Below are positions 1 to 9,117 of a stretch of DNA of 64,000 nt, in pieces. How positions within the stretch are numbered: the first letter of the stretch is position 1; every line of letters starts with the position of its first letter. The notes under the pieces are model-generated. The model worked only from the letters and a program-made list of their open reading frames with translations, was not told the origin of the DNA and made no database searches. The DNA is from Paratinospora sagittata (lineage: Eukaryota; Streptophyta; Magnoliopsida; Ranunculales; Menispermaceae): positions 1 through 64,000 of the forward strand of contig JAYMFD010002303.1 in NCBI GenBank assembly GCA_035771175.1, in the 5' to 3' direction. The translations under genes and the position numbers were made by a program.

Positions 1-1154
1 CCTCAAACACATTTTCTAAATAAGTTTAATTAATTTAAACCAAGATTTTAGAGTTGGGGGTCAAAAGTTCACCGTGATATTGGTACGGAGTTTCATCTTT
101 ATCGGTGGTTAATAGAAGGATATTGGGACTCGCACAAAGACTTGGTGGAGAAAGCAATCCGGTGGATTGGTCGCGATTGCCTCAAACACATTTTCTAAAT
201 AAGTTTAATTAATTTAAACCAAGATTTTAGAGTTGGGGGTCAAAAGTTCACCGGGATATTGGTACGGAGTTTCATCTTTATCGGTGGTTAATAGAAGGAT
301 ATTGGGACTCGCACAAAGACTTGGTGGAGAAAGCAATCCGGTGGATTGGTCGCGATTGCCTCAAACCCATTTTCTAAGTTAATTTAGTTCATTTAAACCA
401 AAATTTGAGATTTAGGGGTCAAAAATTCATCGAGATATTGGAATAGAGTTTCATCTATTCCGAGGGTTCCTAGAAGGATATTGGGACTCGCCCAAAGAGT
501 AGGTGGAGAAAGCAATCCAGTGGATTGGTCGCGATTGCCTCAAACACATTTTTTAAGTAAATTTACTTCTTTTAAACCAAAATTTGAGATTTAATGGTCA
601 AAAATTCATCGGCATATTGAAACAGAGTTCCATCTATTCTGGAAGTTGCTTGAAGGATATTGAGATTCGCTTAAGGAGTTGGTGGAGAAAGCAATTCGGT
701 GGATTGGTCGCGATTGCCTCAAACACTTTTTCTAAGTATATTTAGTTCATTTAAACCAAAATTTAGATTTGGGGGTCAAAAATTCAACGGGATATTGGAA
801 CGGAGTTCCATCTATTTCGGGGGTTCCTAGAAGGATATTGGGACTCGCTCAAAGAGTTGGTGGAGAAAGCAATCTGGTGGATTGGTCGCGATTGCCTCAA
901 ACAAATTTTCTAAATAAATTTAATTAATTTAAACCAAAATTTGAGATTTAGGGGTAAAAAATTCATTGGGATATTGGAACGGAGTTCCATTTTTTCTGGG
1001 GGGTTGCTAGAAGGATATTGGGACTCGCTAAAAGAGTAGGTGCAGAAAGCAATCCGGTGGATTGGTCGCGATTGCCTCAAACACATTTTCTAAGTTAATT
1101 TAGTTCATTTAAACCAAAATTTGAGATTTAGGGGTCAAAAATTCATCGGGATAT

Positions 1155-1169
1155 TGGAACGGAGTTCCA
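1155..1169. other. Dyad 1 of the monomer (6-3-6)
   Basis: TGGAAC-GGA-GTTCCA: perfect 6-bp inverted arms around 3 nt. It is present in most A, C and F monomers. The centre varies (GGA, AAA, AGA, GAA) while the arms stay intact. B monomers often have GGTCCA, and D monomers have TGGTAC...GTTTCA, which break it. A protein-binding site is inference. Confidence 0.75.
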
Positions 1170-1228
1170 TCTATTCTGGGGGTTGCTTGAAGGATATTGG
1201 GACTCGCTCAAGGAGTAGGCGGAAAAAG

Positions 1229-1243
1229 CAATCCGGTGGATTG
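1229..1243. other. Dyad 2 of the monomer (6-3-6)
   Basis: CAATCC-GGT-GGATTG: perfect 6-bp inverted arms around 3 nt, centred 74 bp after dyad 1. Monomers with 'caatctgg' or 'caatacgg' lose the innermost pair. It lies directly upstream of TCGCGA. Confidence 0.75.
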
Positions 1244-1244
1244 G

Positions 1245-1250
1245 TCGCGA
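1245..1250. other. TCGCGA palindrome, once per monomer
   Basis: TCGCGA (the NruI recognition sequence), with two CpG sites, sits in the most conserved part of nearly every monomer. It is lost as TCGCAA in many class C monomers of the 2328-bp, large and 2862-bp HORs, and as TCGGGA at 24143 and its HOR copies. Confidence 0.85.
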
Positions 1251-1610
1251 TTGCCTCAAACACTTTTTCTAAGTATATTTAGATCATTTAAACCAAAATT
1301 TAGATTTGGGGGTAAAAAATTCCCTGGGATATTGGAACGGAGTTCCATCTTTTCTGGGGGTTCCTAGAAGGATATTGGGACTCGCTTAAAGAGTAGGTGG
1401 AGAAAGCATTCAGGTGGATTGGTCGCGATTGCCTCAAACACATTTTCTAAGTAAATTTAGTTCATTTAAACCAAAATTTGAGATTTAGGGGTCAAAAATT
1501 CATCGGGATATTGGAACAGAGTTCCATTTATTCCGGGGGTTCCTAGAAGGATATTGGGACTCGCTTAAGAAGTTGGTGGAAAAAGCAATGCGGTGGATTG
1601 GTCGCGATTC

Positions 1611-3220
1611 CCTCAAACACATTTTCTAAATAAGTTTAATTAATTTAAACCAAGATTTTAGAGTTGGGGGTCAAAAGTTCACCGTGATATTGGTACGGAG
1701 TTTCATCTTTATCGGTGGTTAATAGAAGGATATTGGGACTCGCACAAAGACTTGGTGGAGAAAGCAATCCGGTGGATTGGTCGCGATTGCCTCAAACACA
1801 TTTTCTAAATAAGTTTAATTAATTTAAACCAAGATTTTAGAGTTGGGGGTCAAAAGTTCACCGGGATATTGGTACGGAGTTTCATCTTTATCGGTGGTTA
1901 ATAGAAGGATATTGGGACTCGCACAAAGACTTGGTGGAGAAAGCAATCCGGTGGATTGGTCGCGATTGCCTCAAACCCATTTTCTAAGTTAATTTAGTTC
2001 ATTTAAACCAAAATTTGAGATTTAGGGGTCAAAAATTCATCGAGATATTGGAATAGAGTTTCATCTATTCCGAGGGTTCCTAGAAGGATATTGGGACTCG
2101 CCCAAAGAGTAGGTGGAGAAAGCAATCCAGTGGATTGGTCGCGATTGCCTCAAACACATTTTTTAAGTAAATTTACTTCTTTTAAACCAAAATTTGAGAT
2201 TTAATGGTCAAAAATTCATCGGCATATTGAAACAGAGTTCCATCTATTCTGGAAGTTGCTTGAAGGATATTGAGATTCGCTTAAGGAGTTGGTGGAGAAA
2301 GCAATTCGGTGGATTGGTCGCGATTGCCTCAAACACTTTTTCTAAGTATATTTAGTTCATTTAAACCAAAATTTAGATTTGGGGGTCAAAAATTCAACGG
2401 GATATTGGAACGGAGTTCCATCTATTTCGGGGGTTCCTAGAAGGATATTGGGACTCGCTCAAAGAGTTGGTGGAGAAAGCAATCTGGTGGATTGGTCGCG
2501 ATTGCCTCAAACAAATTTTCTAAATAAATTTAATTAATTTAAACCAAAATTTGAGATTTAGGGGTAAAAAATTCATTGGGATATTGGAACGGAGTTCCAT
2601 TTTTTCTGGGGGGTTGCTAGAAGGATATTGGGACTCGCTAAAAGAGTAGGTGCAGAAAGCAATCCGGTGGATTGGTCGCGATTGCCTCAAACACATTTTC
2701 TAAGTTAATTTAGTTCATTTAAACCAAAATTTGAGATTTAGGGGTCAAAAATTCATCGGGATATTGGAACGGAGTTCCATCTATTCTGGGGGTTGCTTGA
2801 AGGATATTGGGACTCGCTCAAGGAGTAGGCGGAAAAAGCAATCCGGTGGATTGGTCGCGATTGCCTCAAACACTTTTTCTAAGTATATTTAGATCATTTA
2901 AACCAAAATTTAGATTTGGGGGTAAAAAATTCCCTGGGATATTGGAACGGAGTTCCATATTTTCTGGGGGTTCCTAGAAGGATATTGGGACTCGCTTAAA
3001 GAGTAGGTGGAGAAAGCATTCAGGTGGATTGGTCGCGATTGCCTCAAACACATTTTCTAAGTAAATTTAGTTCATTTAAACCAAAATTTGAGATTTAGGG
3101 GTCAAAAATTCATCGGGATATTGGAACAGAGTTCCATTTATTCCGGGGGTTCCTAGAAGGATATTGGGACTCGCTTAAGAAGTTGGTGGAAAAAGCAATG
3201 CGGTGGATTGGTCGCGATTC
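1611..3220 (+). repeat. 1610-bp 9-mer HOR, copy 2
   Basis: Repeats 1-1610 at an offset of exactly 1610 bp, including the unusual 'gattccctc' end. The one difference I noticed from copy 1 is A at 2959 (C at 1349). Near identity over 1.6 kb implies recent tandem duplication or homogenisation. Confidence 0.95.
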
Positions 3221-4830
3221 CCTCAAACACATTTTCTAAATAAGTTTAATTAATTTAAACCAAGATTTTAGAGTTGGGGGTCAAAAGTTCACCGTGATAT
3301 TGGTACGGAGTTTCATCTTTATCGGTGGTTAATAGAAGGATATTGGGACTCGCACAAAGACTTGGTGGAGAAAGCAATCCGGTGGATTGGTCGCGATTGC
3401 CTCAAACACATTTTCTAAATAAGTTTAATTAATTTAAACCAAGATTTTAGAGTTGGGGGTCAAAAGTTCACCGGGATATTGGTACGGAGTTTCATCTTTA
3501 TCGGTGGTTAATAGAAGGATATTGGGACTCGCACAAAGACTTGGTGGAGAAAGCAATCCGGTGGATTGGTCGCGATTGCCTCAAACCCATTTTCTAAGTT
3601 AATTTAGTTCATTTAAACCAAAATTTGAGATTTAGGGGTCAAAAATTCATCGAGATATTGGAATAGAGTTTCATCTATTCCGAGGGTTCCTAGAAGGATA
3701 TTGGGACTCGCCCAAAGAGTAGGTGGAGAAAGCAATCCAGTGGATTGGTCGCGATTGCCTCAAACACATTTTTTAAGTAAATTTACTTCTTTTAAACCAA
3801 AATTTGAGATTTAATGGTCAAAAATTCATCGGCATATTGAAACAGAGTTCCATCTATTCTGGAAGTTGCTTGAAGGATATTGAGATTCGCTTAAGGAGTT
3901 GGTGGAGAAAGCAATTCGGTGGATTGGTCGCGATTGCCTCAAACACTTTTTCTAAGTATATTTAGTTCATTTAAACCAAAATTTAGATTTGGGGGTCAAA
4001 AATTCAACGGGATATTGGAACGGAGTTCCATCTATTTCGGGGGTTCCTAGAAGGATATTGGGACTCGCTCAAAGAGTTGGTGGAGAAAGCAATCTGGTGG
4101 ATTGGTCGCGATTGCCTCAAACAAATTTTCTAAATAAATTTAATTAATTTAAACCAAAATTTGAGATTTAGGGGTAAAAAATTCATTGGGATATTGGAAC
4201 GGAGTTCCATTTTTTCTGGGGGGTTGCTAGAAGGATATTGGGACTCGCTAAAAGAGTAGGTGCAGAAAGCAATCCGGTGGATTGGTCGCGATTGCCTCAA
4301 ACACATTTTCTAAGTTAATTTAGTTCATTTAAACCAAAATTTGAGATTTAGGGGTCAAAAATTCATCGGGATATTGGAACGGAGTTCCATCTATTCTGGG
4401 GGTTGCTTGAAGGATATTGGGACTCGCTCAAGGAGTAGGCGGAAAAAGCAATCCGGTGGATTGGTCGCGATTGCCTCAAACACTTTTTCTAAGTATATTT
4501 AGATCATTTAAACCAAAATTTAGATTTGGGGGTAAAAAATTCCCTGGGATATTGGAACGGAGTTCCATATTTTCTGGGGGTTCCTAGAAGGATATTGGGA
4601 CTCGCTTAAAGAGTAGGTGGAGAAAGCATTCAGGTGGATTGGTCGCGATTGCCTCAAACACATTTTCTAAGTAAATTTAGTTCATTTAAACCAAAATTTG
4701 AGATTTAGGGGTCAAAAATTCATCGGGATATTGGAACAGAGTTCCATTTATTCCGGGGGTTCCTAGAAGGATATTGGGACTCGCTTAAGAAGTTGGTGGA
4801 AAAAGCAATGCGGTGGATTGGTCGCGATTC
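3221..4830 (+). repeat. 1610-bp 9-mer HOR, copy 3
   Basis: Third full copy. It shares the A variant (4569) with copy 2, so copies 2 and 3 look like closest relatives. I saw no other difference on reading. Confidence 0.95.
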
Positions 4831-5188
4831 CCTCAAACACATTTTCTAAATAAGTTTAATTAATTTAAACCAAGATTTTAGAGTTGGGGGTCAAAAGTTC
4901 ACCGTGATATTGGTACGGAGTTTCATCTTTATCGGTGGTTAATAGAAGGATATTGGGACTCGCACAAAGACTTGGTGGAGAAAGCAATCCGGTGGATTGG
5001 TCGCGATTGCCTCAAACACATTTTCTAAATAAGTTTAATTAATTTAAACCAAGATTTTAGAGTTGGGGGTCAAAAGTTCACCGGGATATTGGTACGGAGT
5101 TTCATCTTTATCGGTGGTTAATAGAAGGATATTGGGACTCGCACAAAGACTTGGTGGAGAAAGCAATCCGGTGGATTGGTCGCGATTG
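4831..5188 (+). repeat. 1610-bp HOR, partial copy 4 (monomers 1-2)
   Basis: Two D monomers identical in layout to 1-358. At 5189 the expected monomer 3 ('cctcaaacccattttctaagtt') is replaced by 'cctcaaacacattttccaagta', so the HOR stops exactly at a monomer boundary. The expected monomer 3 is found at 7866. Confidence 0.9.
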
Positions 5189-6439
5189 CCTCAAACACAT
5201 TTTCCAAGTAAATTTAGTTCATTTAAACCAAATTTTGAGATTTATGGGTCAAAAATTCATCGGGATATTGGAACGGAGTTCCATCTATTCTGGGGGTTGC
5301 TTGAAGGATATTGGTACTCGCTCAAGGAGTAGGCGGAAAAAGCAATCCGGTGGATTGGTCGCGATTGCCTCAAACACTTTTTCTAAGTAATTTAATTCAT
5401 TTAAACCAAAATTTAGATTTGGGGGTAAAAAATTCCCTGGGATATTGGAACGGAGTTCCATCTATTCTGGGGGTTCCTAGAAGGATATTGGGACTCGCTT
5501 AAAGAGTAGGTGGAGAAAGCATTCAGGTGGATTGGTCGCGATTGCCTCAAACACATTTTCTAAGTAAATTTAGTTCATTTAAACCAAAATTTGAGATTTA
5601 GGGGTCAAATATTCATCGGGATATTGGAACGGACTTCCATCTATTCTGGGGGTTCCTAGAAGGATATTAGGACTCGCTTAAGAAGTTGGTGGAAAAAGCA
5701 ATCCGGTAGATTGGTCGCGATTGCCTCAAACACATTTTCTAAATAAGTTTAATTCATTTAAACCAAGATTTTAGAGTTGGGGGTCAAAAGTTCACCGTGA
5801 TATTGGTACGGAGTTTCATCTATTCCGGTGGTTAATAGAAGGATATTGGGACTCGCACAAAGACTTGGTGGAGAAAGCAAGCCGGTGGATTGGTCGCGAT
5901 TGCCTCAAACACTTTTTCTAAGTATATTTAGTTCATTTAAACCAAGACTTAGATTTGGGGGTCAAAAATTCAACGGGATATTGGAACGGAGTTCCATCTA
6001 TTTCGGGGGTTCCTAGAAGGATATTGGGACTCGCTCAAAGAGTTGGTGGAGAAAGCAATCTGGTGGATTGGTCGCGATTGCCTCAAACAAATTTTCTAAA
6101 TAAATTTAATTAATTTAAACCAAAATTTGAGATTTAGGGGTAAAAAATTCATTGGGATATTGGAACGGAGTTCCATTTATTCTAGGGGGTTGCTAGAAGG
6201 ATATTGGGACTCGCTAAAAGAGTAGGTGCAGAAAGCAATCCAGTGGATTGGTCGCGATTGCCTCAAACACATTTTCTAAGTTAATTTAGTTCATTTAAAC
6301 CAAAATTTGAGATTTAGGGGTCAAAAATTCAACGGGATATTGGAACGGAGTTCCATCTATTCTGAGGGTTGCTTGAAGGATATTGGGACTCGCTCAAGGA
6401 GTAGGCGGAAAAAGCAATCCGGTGGATTGGTCGCGATTG

Positions 6440-7242
6440 CCTCAAACACTTTTTCTAAGTATATTTAGTTCATTTAAACCCAAATTTTAGATTTGGGGGT
6501 CAAAAATTCACCGGGATATTGGAACGGAGTTCCATCTATTCCGGGGGTTCCTAGAAGGATATTGGGACTCGCTCAAAGAGTTGGTGGAGAAAGCAATCTG
6601 GTGGATTGGTCGCGATTGCCTCAAACAATTTTTCTAAGTAAATTTTATTCTTTTAAACCAAAATTTGAGATTTAGGGGTCAAAAATTCATCGGGATATTG
6701 GAACGGAGTTCCATCTATTCCGGGGGTTCCTAGAAGGATAAACCAAAATTTGAGATTTAGGGGTCAAAAATTCATCGGGATATTGGAACGGAGTTCCATC
6801 TATTCCGGGGGTTCCTAGAAGGATATTGGGACTCGCTCAAAGAGTTGGTGGAGGAAGCAATCTGGTGGATTGGTCGCGATTGCCTCAAACAAATTTTCTA
6901 AGTAAATTTTATTCATTTAAACCAAAATTTGAGATTTAGGGGTCAAAAATTCATCGGGATATTGGAACGGAGTTCCATTTATTCTGGGGGGTTGCTAGAA
7001 GGATATTGGGACTCGCTAAAAGAGTAGGTGGAGAAAGCAATCCGGTGGATTGGTCGCGATTGCCTCAAACCCATTTTCTAAGTTAATTTAGTTCATTTAA
7101 ACCAAAATTTGAGATTTAGGGGTAAAAAAATTTATCGGGATATTGGAACAGAGTTCCATCTATTCTGGGGGTTGCTTGAAGGATATTGGGACTCGCTCAA
7201 GGAGTAGGCGGAAAAAGCAATCCGGTGGATTGGTCGCGATTG
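6440..7242 (+). repeat. 803-bp unit, copy 1 (4.5 monomers)
   Basis: Contains monomer starts at 6440, 6619, 6883 and 7063 with spacings 179, 264, 180 and 180. The 264-bp element is a fused pair. The unit is repeated at 7243 with only a few substitutions that I could see, such as 'gaggaag' near 6852 against 'gagaaag' in copy 2. It is the only HOR period in the window that is not a whole number of monomers. Confidence 0.9.
6619..6882 (+). repeat. Fused monomer pair with 94-bp internal deletion
   Basis: Two monomers are joined at about 6740/6741: 'gaaggata' is followed directly by 'aaccaaaatttgag', so the right end of one monomer and the left end of the next (94 bp) are missing. The junction shares at most one or two bases, pointing to deletion with little homology instead of in-register exchange. 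Confidence 0.92.
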
Positions 7243-7925
7243 CCTCAAACACTTTTTCTAAGTATATTTAGTTCATTTAAACCAAAATTTTAGATTTGGG
7301 GGTCAAAAATTCACCGGGATATTGGAACGGAGTTCCATCTATTCCGGGGGTTCCAAGAAGGATATTGGGACTCGCTCAAAGAGTTGGTGGAGAAAGCAAT
7401 CTGGTGGATTGGTCGCGATTGCCTCAAACAATTTTTCTAAGTAAATTTTATTCATTTAAACCAAAATTTGAGATTTAGGGGTCAAAAATTCATCGGGATA
7501 TTGGAACGGAGTTCCATCTATTCCGGGGGTTCCTAGAAGGATAAACCAAAATTTGAGATTTAGGGGTCAAAAATTCATCGGGATATTGGAACGGAGTTCC
7601 ATCTATTCCGGGGGTTCCTAGAAGGATATTGGGACTCGCTCAAAGAGTTGGTGGAGAAAGCAATCTGGTGGATTGGTCGCGATTGCCTCAAACAAATTTT
7701 CTAAGTAAATTTTATTCATTTAAACCAAAATTTGAGATTTAGGGGTCAAAAATTCATCGGGATATTGGAACGGAGTTCCATTTATTCTGGGGGGTTGCTA
7801 GAAGGATATTGGGACTCGCTAAAAGAGTAGGTGGAGAAAGCAATCCGGTGGATTGGTCGCGATTGCCTCAAACCCATTTTCTAAGTTAATTTAGTTCATT
7901 TAAACCAAAATTTGAGATTTAGGGG
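7243..7925 (+). repeat. 803-bp unit, copy 2 (partial)
   Basis: Follows copy 1 at an offset of 803 bp, with the same fused monomer pair at 7422-7685. Agreement ends near 7925, where copy 1 reads 'ggggtaaaaaaattt' and this copy continues into the resumed 1610-bp HOR. Confidence 0.88.
7422..7685 (+). repeat. Fused monomer pair, duplicated copy
   Basis: Same junction as at 6740/6741, here at about 7543/7544, offset exactly 803 bp. The rare deletion therefore happened once and was copied by tandem duplication. Confidence 0.92.
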
Positions 7926-9117
7926 TCAAAAATTCATCGAGATATTGGAATAGAGTTTCATCTATTCCGAGGGTTCCTAGAAGGATGTTGGGACTCGCTC
8001 AAAGAGTAGGTGGAGAAAGCAATCCGGTGGATTGGTCGCGATTGCCTCAAACACATTTTTTAAGTAAATTTAGTTCTTTTAAACCAAAATTTGAGATTTA
8101 ATGGTCAAAAATTCATCGGCATATTGAAACAGAGTTCCATCTATTCTGGAAGTTGCTTGAAGGATATTGAGATTCGCTTAAGGAGTTGGTGGAGAAAACA
8201 ATTCGGTGGATTGGTCGCGATTGCCTCAAACACTTTTTCTAAGTATATTTAGTTCATTTAAACCAAAATTTAGATTTGGGGGTCAAAAATTCAACGGGAT
8301 ATTGGAACGGAGTTCCATCTATTTCGGGGGTTCCTAGAAGGATATTGGGACTCGCTCAAAGAGTTGGTGGAGAAAGCAATCTGGTGGATTGGTCGCGATT
8401 GCCTCAAACAAATTTTCTAAATAAATTTAATTAATTTAAACCACAATTTGAGATTTAGGGGTAAAAAATTCATTGGGATATTGGAACGGAGTTCCATTTT
8501 TTCTGGGGGGTTGCTAGAAGGATATTGGGACTCGCTAAAAGAGTAGGTGCAGAAAGCAATCCGGTGGATTGGTCGCGATTGCCTCAAACACATTTTCTAA
8601 GTTAATTTAGTTCATTTAAACCAAAATTTGAGATTTAGGGGTCAAAAATTCATCGGGATATTGGAACGGAGTTCCATCTATTCTGGGGGTTGCTTGAAGG
8701 ATATTGGGACTCGCTTAAGGAGTAGGCGGAAAAAGAAATTCGGTGGATTGGTCGCGATTGCCTCAAACACTTTTTCTAAGTATATTTAGATCATTTAAAC
8801 CAAAATTTAGATTTGGGGGTAAAAAATTCCCTGGGATATTGGAACGGAGTTCCATCTTTTCTGGGGGTTCCTAGAAGGATATTGGGACTCGCTTAAAGAG
8901 TAGGTGGAGAAAGCATTCAGGTGGATTGGTCGCGATTGCCTCAAACACATTTTCTAAGTAAATTTAGTTCATTTAAACCAAAATTTGAGATTTAGGGGTC
9001 AAAAATTCATCGGGATATTGGAACAGAGTTCCATTAATCCGGGGGTTCCTAGAAGGATATTGGGACTCCGCTTAAGAAGTTGGTGGAAAAAGCAATGCGG
9101 TGGATTGGTCGCGATTC
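7866..9117 (+). repeat. 1610-bp HOR resumed, monomers 3-9, decayed copy
   Basis: Runs in the same order as 359-1610 and has the same total length (1252 bp), including 'cgagatattggaatag', 'taatggtc', 'ttccctggg' and the terminal 'gattccctcaaac' at about 9111. It differs from copies 1-3 by scattered substitutions and small indels ('ccattaatcc' near 9032, extra C in 'gggactccgc' near 9068). It lies outside the homogenised block. Confidence 0.9.

Larger units (their letters stand above)
717..1253 (+). repeat. A-B-C trimer module (537 bp)
   Basis: Three classes occur in fixed order: A at 717-894 (178 bp; 'cactttttctaagtatattt', 'atttagatttggggg', 'aacggga'), B at 895-1074 (180 bp; 'acaaattttctaaataaattt', 'ggggtaaaaaatt', 'tctggggggttgc' with an extra G) and C at 1075-1253 (179 bp). 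The same order with the same 178/180/179 lengths recurs across the window, for example 40073-40609 and inside the 2328-bp and large HORs. I infer that this trimer is an older building block of the array. Confidence 0.85.
1075..1253 (+). repeat. Representative monomer (class C, 179 bp)
   Basis: This copy shows the full monomer anatomy. The left half (1092-1143) is AT-rich with A/T tracts centred near 1098, 1110, 1119, 1128 and 1140, on average about 10.5 bp apart. The right half carries dyad 1 (TGGAAC-GGA-GTTCCA, 1155-1169), GGATATTGG at 1149-1157 and again at 1192-1200, a shortened GGATTGG at 1238-1244, dyad 2 (CAATCC-GGT-GGATTG, 1229-1243) and TCGCGA at 1245-1250. By hand count it holds about 46 G and 27 C. 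Class C is marked by 'taagttaatttag' and 'gcttgaa...gagtaggcgg'. Confidence 0.93.
1..1610 (+). repeat. 1610-bp 9-mer HOR, copy 1
   Basis: Nine monomers start at 1, 180, 359, 538, 717, 895, 1075, 1254 and 1432. Class order is D, D, C-like, E, A, B, C, A', F. Monomers 1-2 carry 'ggtacggagtttcatc' and 'cacaaagacttgg'; monomer 3 has 'cgagatattggaatag'; monomer 4 has 'taatggtc'; monomer 8 has 'ttccctggg'; monomer 9 ends in 'gattccctcaaac' instead of 'gattgcctcaaac'. The window opens exactly on a monomer start, so this HOR may extend upstream. The only difference I noticed from copies 2 and 3 is C at 1349, where they have A. Confidence 0.95.
5189..7865 (+). repeat. 15-monomer stretch interrupting the 1610-bp HOR
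   Basis: This stretch of 2677 bp sits between HOR monomer 2 (ends 5188) and monomer 3 (resumes at 7866). Its first part (5189 to about 6090) is copied again at about 9297-10195, offset about 4106 bp. Its last part is the 803-bp duplication. Two readings are possible: it was inserted by exchange, or the 1610-bp HOR arose by deleting this stretch from a larger 4.1-kb unit. The second fits the extra copy downstream. No non-satellite sequence is present. Confidence 0.85.

Noticed and set aside
1126..1134. TTTAGGG inside 'gatttaggggtc', the plant telomere heptamer
   Set aside because: Only a single copy per monomer, not tandem, and many monomers read 'tttggggg' or 'tttatggg' instead. This is not telomeric sequence.
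1155..1169. Heat-shock element in GGAAC...GTTCC
   Set aside because: The GAA and TTC units are 5 nt apart rather than the 2 nt needed, and there is no gene to regulate.
1131..1202. G-quadruplex from the four G-runs of the monomer
   Set aside because: The connecting loops are about 13, 27 and 16 nt, far longer than in canonical quadruplexes.
1075..1253. CENP-B box (TTCG....A..CGGG)
   Set aside because: 'ttcatcgggat' gives the CGGG, but the TTCG and the A are not at the required distances on either strand.
5189..7865. A transposon insertion splitting the 1610-bp HOR
   Set aside because: The interrupting sequence is itself satellite monomers in register, without terminal repeats, target-site duplication or coding capacity.
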